Below are positions 24,081-34,500 of a stretch of DNA of 64,000 nt, piece after piece. This DNA is from Cyrtodaria siliqua (lineage: Eukaryota; Mollusca; Bivalvia; Adapedonta; Hiatellidae), in NCBI GenBank assembly GCA_037043455.1, contig JAWPHD010002646.1, positions 62,001 through 126,000 on the forward strand, read 5' to 3'. The notes beneath the pieces are model-generated. The model was not told where the DNA came from, searched no databases, and saw nothing but the letters and a program-made list of their open reading frames with translations. The position numbers and the translations under genes are program-made. The stretch's first letter is position 1. Each line of letters opens with the position of its first letter.

Positions 24081-24850
24081 TACGTCCAGCGTTTTTTTAC
24101 CTTATATAAATGGGTCCGATAAACGGCCCCATTCCCAATTTTTCCCAATTTCCAACTAAAAAATTCCCAAATCGAAGTTGTTTTTCCGTCAATTTTTCTC
24201 CAGGGATATTCTCAATACACAGATGTAATAGATCTTCCCAGTTCTGTTTTAGATTAATCTTCTTAATAAAGTTTTTTACCAGGGTTGTACGTTTCTTCTG
24301 CTTTTCTGTGTAAATTGAAACGCAAAACACAGCCTCGTCACCCGAGGACGACGCCATGTTGTTATGCGTTGCAGAAACGCTTTACCGCTTGTATGTTATC
24401 GGAACGCTTTACCGCTAGTATATTCTACTATGTAACAAGCGCCTCAGTGAGCGATGGGTTAATACTAAATAAAGGACGAATAACAGAAATCGTCTGGGCC
24501 AGGAAACTCTTTTCGCGGTCATGAGAATATGCAGAGAATCTGGTGCAACCCTAAATGACAATGAACCTCACAGCATTGTTAACATTTTCAAGGACAACAA
24601 AAACGAGGAAATTATTCTGTAACAACACAGTGAAGTACAATGAAAACTTAAAACATTACAGTTGTGAAAATATTTTATTATGTAAATCATCAATAAATAT
24701 GTAATATTTCACAAATACAAAAACAACATTTTTCCCAAATCTGAGAAAAAACACAATTTTTTTCCCAATTTTGAGAAAAATCGCATGTTTTTTCCCAATT
24801 TGACCGGCCACGGACCCATTCCCAAAATGGTGAAAAAAAACGCTGACGTC
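24081..24850. mobile_element. ~770-bp hAT-like MITE in the left arm
   Basis: Imperfect TIRs (acgtc.agcgtttttt at both ends, then aatgggtccg) bracket a segment absent from the right arm. Internal 'ttttcccaattt' motifs recur. It carries the short reverse-strand ORF at 24,097-24,357. Confidence 0.65.
24097..24357 (-). CDS. 87-aa ORF in the hAT-like MITE
   Basis: It begins with an ATG in a gcgtcgtcctcgg GC-rich context (MASSSGDEAVFC...) unlike the AT-rich surroundings. The middle (KKINLKQNWEDLLHLC) looks coding and the C-terminus runs into the TIR repeats (NWEKLGMGPF). This pattern suggests the first exon of a host or transposase gene retained in a deletion derivative. The family is not recognised. 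Confidence 0.35.
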   Translation of the reverse strand: MASSSGDEAVFCVSIYTEKQKKRTTLVKNFIKKINLKQNWEDLLHLCIENIPGEKLTEKQLRFGNFLVGNWEKLGMGPFIGPIYIR

Positions 24851-25183
24851 CCTGCATTTAATCATATTTAACAGTTATATATTTAACTTTCTTGTAAACA
24901 GGAATGGTTCAAATTAATCTTGTTTATGATAAACAACAAAATAATAATGAAGCACAGTAGTTTGAGAGTCCAATACTGTACATGGTGAGTTTTAAATTCA
25001 CCACTAAAACAATATAAGTATAAAATTTCTCCTTTAAACAATGTTCATAAAAGTATATTCCACAAACGAATATGTATCGCAACATGTCATTTACTGTTGA
25101 TAATTGTGACGGCATATATAAAATAATTAACAGAACTCGGCAGTATATTTTTTATTCCTACTATAAGATTTCATAAATCAGAG

Positions 25184-25530
25184 GACCTACAGGGCCGTCG
25201 ATCTGGTTTGGGGGACTGCGACCCATACCCTTGGGTGGGGGAATTTTAGCGTGCTTTTACAGGAAAGGGGGAATTAATTTGTGGCCATCATTTTGATTAT
25301 AATCATTGTTTTAAATAGTCTACATGTTTTATTTGTATTAAATACAGTTCGCACTCAATATTTTACGTACCAAAAGTGTGTTTTTTTGTAAGTTTTTTTA
25401 AATTTGTTATTGTTTTTTTTTCAGGGGGGAATTTTGAGTCTGAAATAGGGGAAAAAAACATACTTTTTGGAGGGGGGAATGCGTCCTGTTACAGGACGCA
25501 AAATCAACAGATCGACGGCCCTGACCTACA
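25184..25530. mobile_element. ~335-bp MITE in the left arm
   Basis: 16-bp perfect TIRs cagggccgtcgatctg / cagatcgacggccctg, and flanking gacctaca on both sides (25,184-25,191 and 25,523-25,530). The boundary between TIR and target duplication is ambiguous by 3 bp. The right arm has the empty site near 27,335. Confidence 0.8.
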
Positions 25531-26414
25531 TAGATATATAGCCATGCCAAAAATAATTAAACAGTCGCTTTCGTTTTATGACAAGTTGTTAATTGTTTTA
25601 TGACAGGTTGTTTATTGCAATCAAAAGATATAAAGGGGTTATCCATTCGTAATAATGGGGTACCCCGTTGCTAATTGGCTGTCCTAAACAGGGTGATTGT
25701 TTAGACCAAAGAGGTCATAAATTACAAACCCTGGCTACCCATGGTGTGTTGACATCAGATATATACTAGTCTATAATTGTGTAATATTTGAATTTGTTGA
25801 ATACGGTAGAGAAAAAAAAAACTTTAACTATTTTTATTTTAATAACTAAAAGCATTACAGATAGATTACGTTGTGTCAAATTTGTCAGAACAAAAAATCT
25901 TAAGATGTTAAATGTTTGTTTGTTATTTAAATTTAATTTGAAATTATGTATTTCATGTCACATTTTACACACTGTCTTGCAGTCTGCAGATAAACGAAGC
26001 TTTAAATCAATTTACGAAACACAATAATTTTTGATCTTCGAGTAACGTCAGGAACATCGACAATGTCTTAGTTAACGTACAGGTTACCTACTTCCGGTTT
26101 CAAAATATCATCATAATTACAAATAAACATCATATTTAACACTGGCAAATTCAATAATCTGTTAACACAACTACAAACAGCTCATAATACATGTATAGAT
26201 AAAATTGAAAATTAAAATATAACACAATTATTGCACTGATGTCAACACACCACCGGTTGCCAGTGTTTGTGATTTATGGCCTCTTTGATCTGAACAAACA
26301 TCCTGCTTACCGCATTATTTCGATTGGAGAAACCTTTTATTTCTTTTGATTGCAATAAACAACCCGTCATAAACCCAAAATTAGCAACTGTATGGCTTTA
26401 TATCTATGTAGGTC

Positions 26415-27318
26415 TTCGGGAGAGGTCTTACATAGGCATTGCCTGTTGTCCAATTCCATTCACATTCATTCCCGTTCATACCACCGAACCAGCAGGACGT
26501 GTCCATCTACGACGGAGTATTTTAGTTGTCATCAGCACTAAGTTTCTTCAAGCGATGTCGACGCGTCCTGCAGGGGGATCTGGAACGTGACGACCATCAT
26601 CGACCACCATCAACGTCGGGTCCGGTGAGACTTACAATGGGTCATCGAGCCAAACGTTGAAAGCGTAGAACAACGTTCCGATATGGTATACACCCCACAC
26701 TAGGGTGATACCGTGGCCTTTCTCAGGGCCGTTTTTTATAATCTACTGGGACATATAATCACCACGGATACAGACCATGGAGCATACACAGAATGGGGGA
26801 CGCCGTAACATCACCTCCGCAAAAGTTGGGGAACTTTCCGGGGGTCGTTCACCATTTTGGGTTATGTTCTAGGATGTAAACATCACGGGACAACAATCAC
26901 GGGATCCTCAATCAACAGGATTGACCTACTAGAGAGGCTTCAATTCTCCTGTGTCCTGATTGGTCGGGGACCTTCAAACATCTTTTCGAGCAGACAATCG
27001 GATTGACCTAGTCACAATTCTGCAGGCAATCCGATTGGTCAAAATCTTCTATTGGACTTCGTAATCTACTTGGAATAACTAATCTTCTACAGACTCTGCG
27101 AGGGGTTTCTACACTGATGTGCCACCATCTCTAATCTACTGCTGCAACCAACTGTAATCTACTTTGAACGAGAGACTCCAACCTTTCCCGGACTCAACTG
27201 CAAGCCGAAAATCGTCTACAGAAAAGCTCGCTAAAATGCGTCATGCAATACAGCGAGGGTAAATACAAACTACATCTCTCTCAATCCCATTCAGTACTTG
27301 AATAAAATATTGTTTAAA
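26415..27318 (+). mobile_element. retro-inserted transcript with 17-bp target-site duplication
   Basis: A ~900-bp block absent from the left arm, flanked by the perfect direct repeat ttatatctatgtaggtc (26,398-26,414 and 27,319-27,335). It ends with AATAAA (27,301-27,306) 12 nt before the right boundary, as expected for reverse-transcribed, polyadenylated RNA. It is less AT-rich than its surroundings and has no long ORF. It may be a processed copy of a non-coding RNA or UTR, or a SINE/LINE 3' end. The source is unknown. Confidence 0.65.
26715..26730 (+). other. histone-3'-end-like stem-loop
   Basis: ggcctttctcagggcc: a 6-bp stem with a 4-nt loop, close to the metazoan histone mRNA stem-loop consensus. 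No histone coding sequence or downstream purine-rich element is seen nearby, so this may be a coincidence. Confidence 0.25.
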
Positions 27319-27607
27319 TTATATCTATGTAGGTCCTATGATTTATGAAATCGTATAGTAGGAATAACTTATATATTGCAGAGTTCTGTTAATTAATTAA
27401 TTTAATTTATTTTTGTGGAATATATTCGTTTGTGGAATATACCTTTATGAAGATTATTTAAAGGAGAATTTATATACTTATAATGTTTTAGTGGTGAATT
27501 TAAAACTCAGCATTGGACTCTCAAACTACTGATTCTTTTATTTTAATTTTATAACTAATAGAAATTAAGATTAATATGAACCTTACTGTTTACAAGAAAG
27601 CTATATA

Positions 27608-29356
27608 CACTGGTCAAAATTGCTAACCGGTCATTTTATTATTTGGAATATTATATCAAATATTGTATATTTTGAGTTGATATTTCATACAAATAAATAT
27701 GAGCAGCAAACAAAACAATCAATACACTTTGTAACTTCAAAATCCGCACTTCCGGTCTCGTGTCTTATTTTGGCGCGAAATCGCATTATTCTCCCGTGCT
27801 GCACGAGGTAAGATTTGAACATGTGTTTGTGTTCTCGGAATTGTTTATCGTTTCAATCCCAAACAAAAACTTACTAAAAATTAAATAAAAAATGCGTCGC
27901 ATGACAACGGAAGAGCGTGGACGGGCCGTCGGTATGATTATTGCTGGTACTTCGATTCGGCAGGTAAAGGACATTGCGTAATTTGTTCATTTTTATTAAT
28001 TTATTTAATCGATTTTCTATTTTTTATTTTCTCTTTTTCAAGTCCAGTATTGTGTATTATAATATTCCTCATCCTTCCGGCAGGTTAGTTTATTCATAAG
28101 TTTACTTGTCTGTCCGTCCGTCTCTTCGTTTGTTCGTTCTTACATGATTCTGTCTAACCATGTTCATTATTTCTGAAAAAGTCGCAAGCATGAGTTGTTT
28201 TATATGTATAGGTAGCCAGAACAGTCAACAGAAGTTTTTCAACAATTCACGACCTTTGGCTCTAGTACAATCGCACCGGAAGTGTTGATGACCTTCACCG
28301 AAGGCCAAAAAGACGTGTGACAACGCAGCGTCAAGATCGCTTCATCCTTGTAACACACCTTCGTAATAGAAGAATAACAGCGACTGATACTGCCAGACGT
28401 TTAATAGGCGTCCATAATAGAAACTTGAGTGATCAAACAGTACGAAATCGACTACGGATCATGGGATTGAGAGCGAGAAGACCTTTTGTGGGATTAGTAT
28501 TGACTGGAAGACACCGGCGAATTCGTCTTCAGTGGGCCAGAAGGCATTTGAGGTTCACCAGAGCAGACTGGGCAAATGTCGCCTTTACAGATGAGTCCAG
28601 ATTTAATCTTCAGAAGTCCGACGGTAGAGAGCGAATTTATCGACGACTTGGGGAACGATATTCGGATAATTGCGTCAACGAAAGATCTCATTTTGGAGGA
28701 GGGTCAGTGATGGTTTGGGGAGGTATTAGTTTGCACACTAAAACTGATATGGTGGTTGTTCGAGGAAACCTGAACGCAGACCAATACCAGCAACAAATAC
28801 TTCGACCAACGCTTATTCCCCATAGTCGCGCTAACCGTGGGATGACATTCATGCAAGACAATGCACCTTGCCATACTGCAAGAACTACCCGTCAGCTACT
28901 TCAGGGCAACAACATTCGAACAATGGAGTGGCCGCCATGTAGTCCGGATTTAAATCCAATCGAACATGTGTGGGACGAAATCGACCGTCGTGTGCGACAG
29001 TTACCAAGGCAACAACATATTGCTGACCTCACAAGGGACATAGTCAATGTTTGGAATAACATACCTCAGCGTTTTCTACATAACTACATAAATTCCATGC
29101 GCGAAGCTGTTTAGCTGTTGTACGCGCAAACGGCGGTCATACGCGATATTGATTTTTGTAAATTTTGAAATTACTGGTATCTATGAATTTCGATAAAATA
29201 AACTTCTTTGAAATTCATAAAATACTTTGCTTTACTGATGTGAGTACTTATAGAACATTTTTCAATACATTTATTTCCAATTTCACATATATTATTTTTT
29301 TCTGAGACAAATAAATAAGAAAATAACAAGTGATCGGTTAGCAATTTTGACTAGTG
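27608..29356 (+). mobile_element. Tc1/mariner element, apparently intact
   Basis: TIRs of at least 26 bp (cac tggtcaaaattgctaacc at the left and its inverse ending ctagtg at the right) flanked by TA. It is inserted into the right arm of the palindrome, and the left arm shows the empty site near 24,885. The 1,749-bp length is normal for Tc1. The transposase has no internal stop. Confidence 0.9.
27892..29114 (+). CDS. Tc1 transposase (DD34E), two exons with one intron
   Basis: Exon 1 is 27,892-27,963 (ATG to CGGCAG|gtaaag) and exon 2 is 28,212-29,114 (tatag|GTAGCC to TAG). The join is phase 0 and gives 324 residues, about the usual 340. The N-terminal ~110 residues form the paired-like helix-turn-helix DNA-binding region (TEERGRAVGMI, then RTVNRSFSTI). 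The catalytic core has D151 (FTDESRF), D240 (MQDNAPCH) and E275 (PDLNPIEHVW), with 34 residues between the last two, so DD34E. It cuts and pastes the element at TA sites in the nucleus. The intron is unusual for Tc1, where the transposase is normally one exon. The frame is fully open, so the copy could be active. Confidence 0.9.
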
Positions 29357-30172
29357 TATATATAACTCTGGTTTAATATGATTACAATGCAGGGACTTAA
29401 TACTTATTTACGTATCATAAGTAAAGTTAATTACTTTAAATAACTTACGAAACACAAGGAGTATGATATTTGAATAATGCATATCTATCTACTTTCAGTT
29501 TCAAGGTATCATTATAATGGCAATAAAAAAGCCATTTAACCCGGAAAAGGTCAATAGTCTGACAGCTTATATTACTAAAACAACAAGAAACAGCACTCAC
29601 ACGATATTTTTGCATGATACATTCTTAAGAGTTAGTGTTGAGACACCCCGAACTCGAAATCTCGCGAAAAACGAGAGCGAGATTTGATAATGGCAAATGG
29701 ATGAATAGACAGGAATGAAACGCGAAATTTTCAATTTGCGTTTCTGGAAGTTTTATCCCTGAACAGACGTCATAATTCGATACTACGGATGTTTTTCTAT
29801 CAATCTGGGACATAACTTTCCACTTACCTAGTAATATAAGTTTTTCAGCAAGTTTCGTTTTTGAATTCATAATTTTTCATTTTCAGTAGGTGATAAAATT
29901 TGTGTTACTCGGTTTTTATCCTTAGGTTGTATAGTAAAATAAAAATCCTTGGCAGGGTAAAAAGAAGATAATTTTCAAGATTTTGATTTTGAAAGATAGA
30001 CTATTGAATCAACTTGCATGAATGTGCATGAACTGTGCAGGGTTTTAAACTAATCTCACTGTAGGTACCTTAATTTTAACAGTAAACTTAGTTGAACAAC
30101 AAGGATAAAGAATGAGTTTATCACCTACCAGAATGTATTGGTATGTCTTATTTCTGGTCACTGAATGGTCAG

Positions 30173-30880
30173 ATCAAAGATCAGCAGAGCTTATGTCATG
30201 GTGCGGTGTCCGTGGTCCATACAGGAATGTTGTTCTTGATGTCAAGATGGCTGCCACGGCTAAAAATATATTTTTAAAAAACAAGTTTGTAGCGACTACT
30301 TCTTGAAAACTATAAGTGATATTGATATGGGTCTTTTTCTAAAATGATCAGCATGACATGATGTTGGTCCTTGTAAAATATCTTTTTGATTCAATGTTAA
30401 ACATGGCTGCCAGTGACCATCTTTGTTTACATAGAGTTATATAGTAAAAATTTGTAGCGACTAATCCTCTGAAACTACTTGACAGATTTTCAGGAAACTT
30501 CAGAGGAATGTTGCTGTTGATGTCTAATTGATCCTAGCAAAATTTCAGGTCGGCCGGCCGGAAATTCAAGATGGCTGCCATGGCTAAAAATAGATTTTTA
30601 AAAAACGAATTTGCATGATGTTGGTCCTTGTTGGAAATTATTTTGATTTGACATTAAACATGATTGCCAGCTGCAATCTTTGTTTGCATAGAGATATATA
30701 TATATATAAACTTATATATATAAATGAGATATATATATATATAAACTTATATATATATATAATAACGACTACTCTGAAACTACTTGACAGATTTTCATGA
30801 AACTTCACAGGAATGCTGATCTTGCTATCAAAACCTATCAGTAGGGCTTTAAGATCATTGACCTCTTGTTTTTTTAAATT
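30173..30880 (+). repeat. interspersed ~370-bp-unit repeat ('gatcagcagagctt' family)
   Basis: The same family as 56,546-58,412: 'agatcagcagagcttatg' start, 'aagatggctgcca', 'gtagcgactact', 'catgacatgatgttggtcc'. A (TA)n stretch lies at about 30,690-30,770. It abuts the right end of the palindrome. Confidence 0.75.
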
Positions 30881-31123
30881 AGCTAAATAATATATAATGG
30901 CAGAATAATAATATTAAAACATTGCCATGTTTGACATTAAATTATAATGAATTACTTACTAAATCTTTGTCTTTATTTTGATAGTTATTATTATTATTAT
31001 TAGTTTTGAATTCTGTGCGAGTCTTGCATTTGGTAGTGCAGATCATCTGCGACGCTTGCTTGTTTTCAAGATTGTTTGTAATTACAATCAAACGTCGAAG
31101 ATAATCAAGACTATGCATTCAGA

Positions 31124-31131
31124 TGACGTCA
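31124..31131. promoter_or_regulatory. CRE-like palindrome upstream of MAN2C1
   Basis: tgacgtca, a full cyclic-AMP response element consensus, about 340 bp before the MAN2C1 ATG. A role as a promoter element is inferred from position only. Confidence 0.3.
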
Positions 31132-31158
31132 CAGCATGGAAGTCGGCACAAACAAAAT

Positions 31159-31332
31159 CCTCACTCCAAAAACGAAAGTAGCTGAAAAACATACTTTTGT
31201 TTCATGGTAAGTGGCAATATTGTTCTAGATTGTTAGAAAAACATCCGTAGTGTCGATTTCTGACATGCGTTCGGTGGTAAAACTGTCGGAAACGGAATTG
31301 AAATTTTCGTGTTGCATTTTTGTCATAAATAT
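31159..31332 (+). repeat. MAN2C1 5' flank homologous to the palindrome's right arm
   Basis: About 170 bp resembles the reverse complement of 29,706-29,872: shared 'caaaaacgaa', 'gctgaaaaac', 'ggtaagtgg', 'agaaaaacatccgtagt' in the same order and spacing. Both copies keep a consensus splice donor (ggtaagtgg). In the left arm this stretch is missing. One copy may derive from the other, or both from a repeat supplying a 5' exon. Confidence 0.6.
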
Positions 31333-31473
31333 ATATTTTAATATACTACTAGTGGATAGTCAACGTGATGTATTACATGTTTTTACAATATGTCCGATTC
31401 CTGTGGTTCGATCATCTATTTTCAGATTCAAATCGATCAGTGAAACAGGAGTGTTGTTGAAAAAGAAACAAAA

Positions 31474-31571
31474 ATGGACCACGTTGTCATGAAACATCGA
31501 CGAACAACATTAGAAAGAGCTGAAAAGTTTATTTCTACGGAGTATTTCAAAGATGTAAATTTGAGAGGACG
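31474..31571 (+). CDS. MAN2C1: MAN2C1 exon 1
   Basis: ATG start; residues 1-33. [16 protein letters not shown] and FKDVNLRGR match the start of animal MAN2C1. It ends after the second base of the Arg33 codon (GGACG|GTAAAT). Confidence 0.93.
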
Positions 31572-34500
31572 GTAAATGCTACATATTTAGAACTAACTAT
31601 AATAAATAAAGTTGAGAATTTGAAAAAAAGAGCCTAAAACATACACAATATATCAATTAACAAAAAACATGTTCAATATATATTATCAAAAAATACATTT
31701 ATAGAAGTTAATAATTTTCCACAAATATTTTCTTTCGGTTGAATTGCATAGGTTAAAACATGATTGTGGGATATACCATCTACATATTACAGAATGAAAG
31801 CATTGCTCATCAGGCCTAAAAAAAATGTGTGTTTCTGGTTTCACCCTGTCAAAAAGTTAGGGTAGGTAGGTAGGTAGGAAAAAGTTTTTTTTTTAGATTT
31901 TTTTTTTTTTTATGTATATTGTTTGCATATATTATGCCATTTTTGTACTAAGGCAACTTCTTGATAACCTTTGCAAACAGTTTGGATTCAGATTAGATGC
32001 ATAACAACTCTGGCTAATAAAATTATCATTTGAATAAAAACATTTGTTGTTTGATTGTAATATTTCCTTCTTTTTTAAATTTTTTATTTTTTATTTTTTT
32101 GTTTTTGCTAAAAATATTTAGGGTCGGCGGTGAAAAAGTAGGGTCGGTCGGGAAACCGGAAACACACATATTTTTTTGTTGGGCCTCATTGAAAAAAAAA
32201 TCAGACATTTGTAGGTTTATGCCCAGTATAGCGTCTTTAGTGTATCTTGAAACTTAGTAACAGGCCTGCCAAAGATGGAAGTTTGAGTGTGTGACTTGAT
32301 TTTTTTTGTTTGTTTTTGATACAAAGTAATGTTGTCCGTTTACCTCAATATAAAACTGCCCCAGTTAAATTACATGTTCCTGTTACAAATTTAATGAAAA
32401 TGGATTTTTGTTTAGCCACTTTTGGCTAAGCTTTTTTAGCAGAATTTAATACAAAAATTCCGATTAAATATTTTTATAGCTTTCTTATCTTATCATTAAT
32501 ATATAAATATAAGATTCTTTTGTAAAAATAATTCTAGAATCAATAGAATTGAGTAATTTCATATAAACTGTGTTTGTGCCACTAGTTTGTGTGCCGTAAA
32601 ACCCAATTAAATTTTCGTATTCATTGGTTAATTACATCCCCCTGTGGTACCATGTCGGTGGTTCCATCTAAACTAGAAGATCTAGTTTACATCCAAGGTA
32701 GAATAAGACCACACTCACAGTCTCCTTCCACTTAGTTGAGATGAACAGAACATGGGGGTGAGGATGTTGTTGGCTCACTTTGCATAATTTTTATCTTGAT
32801 GTAAATGGAGAGGGAACTCATATGACATTTTTTTGTGTTTGTGCGTTGTGAAACCCTCCAATCAATCAAGCAGGCAAGCATGTAAATTTACCCATGATGG
32901 AAAAAACGGATGACACAGTAATCGTTCTGTTAAATAAATGAATGGCCTGGTTTCAATTCTCGAAAAATGATGACAATGTAATGATTACATGTTGTTTACA
33001 TGTACGTATCATGGGCTACTTCTGTTGAATAACGGAATTACAAAGTCATTATTTTAGCTAAAAGGATGTAAATCTCTGTATGAGAAAGGTTGTTACCATT
33101 TTGATAAGATTTAAAGTTAAAATGATACCGGATAACTTAATGGAGAAGCAAATTTTAATGATTGATAAACACTTCAAGATTGCCATGTGTCCCTTTAACA
33201 TGCATTTTACTTATTAGTTTAATAGTTTATTAGCGTCAGAAACAGAAAAACATTCAATGTATCCAGGCAAATCGTATGGCTTACCAAAATATTTTACACT
33301 TTTGCTGTGTAATTTGGTGTGGAGTAATTTGGATATTTATACCACCAGTGGATTACAGAAAATATAGAATGGTGTTATGTTTCACTTCCAAGATGTAAGC
33401 TGTGTGATAAGTCATCGTTCAGAATAAACTGAAAAGAATTTTTTTTTTTTCATTTTGTCATAAAAGTTTTAGGGTCAGCCTCTTAAAAATAGGGTCAGTC
33501 AGACTTATATAGGATTATTTTTTTAAAATCTTCTTCTCTGAAACTACAAGAGCCAGAGGTTTACTATTTTGCAGTTACTATAAGCTTATGGTCCTTTACA
33601 AAGTTTGTTCAAATAATGACCCTTGGGTCACATTTGGCCACCCTGGTCCACATGTTTTACATAGACTTGTATAGGGAAAAACTTAAAAATATCTTCTTCT
33701 CTGAAACTGCAAGACCCAGAGGTTTAATATTAAGCTTCTGGTCCCCTACCAAGTTTGTTCAAATTGTCACCCTGGGGTCACATTTGGCCCCACCCCAGGG
33801 TTCACATATTTTATATTGACTTGTATAGAAAAATACTTAAAAAATCTTCTTCTCTGAAACTGCAAGAGCCAGAGGTTTAATATTGTGAAGCTACTATAAG
33901 CTTATGGTCCTCTACCAAGCCTGTTCAAATGGTGATCCTGGGGACACATTTGGCCCCGCCCTAGAGGTCACATGTTTTACAAAGACTTACTTAGGGATTT
34001 TTTTTTTAAATCTTCTTCTCAGAAACAGCTTGGTCAATTTTGACCAAACTTCACATGGATGATCCTATGGTGAATGTTTTACAAATTTGTTAAAATTAGG
34101 TAAACTCGACATCCAACATGGCCACCATAGAAAAATCTTTAAATTACTTCTTGTACACTGGGAAGCTTAAAGGCCGTGGGTTCAAATCCCATCGGAGGTC
34201 TTTTTTTAAAAGTAAATCAATTATTCTTCATTTTTATTATCGTTTCCTATTTATATTAGATTTTTCTTTTGTTTAATTCTTCTAAAGTTTGTATGTAAAG
34301 ATTTTGCATGTTTTACAAAGACTTATATAGGGAAAACTTAAAAATCTTCTTCTCTGAAATTACAAGAGCCGGAGGTTTAATGTTTTACATTTGCTATAGA
34401 CTTATGGTCCTCTACCAAGTTGGTACAAATGCTGACCCTTGTGTCACATTTGGCCCCGCCTCAGGGTTCATATGTTTTACATAGACTTGTATAGGAAATA

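Larger units (their letters stand above)
22574..30172. repeat. large imperfect palindrome (fold-back), arms split by nested insertions
   Basis: The outer ends ctgacc (22,574) and ggtcag (30,172) begin two arms that are inverted copies at many anchor points: 22,580-22,860 with 29,880-30,165; 23,770-24,075 with 29,395-29,690; 24,855-25,185 with 27,330-27,605 plus 29,360-29,400; 25,535-25,790 with 26,205-26,410. After removing insertions each arm is about 1.5 kb. The centre (about 25,800-26,200) is not palindromic and contains a third, direct copy of part of the arm. The sequence could be a long-TIR DNA transposon without a remaining transposase, or an inverted segmental duplication. Confidence 0.75.

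Noticed and set aside
26555..26580. Cluster of gtcgac, acgcgt and cctgcagg resembling a vector polylinker
   Set aside because: The flanks are continuous with the retro-insert, and no vector backbone is present; treated as coincidence.
28494..28691. 65-codon ORF antisense to the Tc1 transposase
   Set aside because: Shadow of the transposase frame.
29625..29870. 81-codon minus-strand ORF in the palindrome right arm
   Set aside because: Looks partly coding and is homologous to the MAN2C1 flank, but has no recognised domain and is missing from the left arm; kept as a homology finding, not a gene.
22574..30172. Palindrome as a simple assembly artefact
   Set aside because: The arms have diverged and carry different insertions with clean target duplications, which a chimeric join would not produce.
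31250..31492. 80-codon ORF overlapping the MAN2C1 start
   Set aside because: It lies in the 5' flank/UTR and overlaps the true MAN2C1 ATG in another frame, with only a weak resemblance to the palindrome ORF through the shared 170-bp block.
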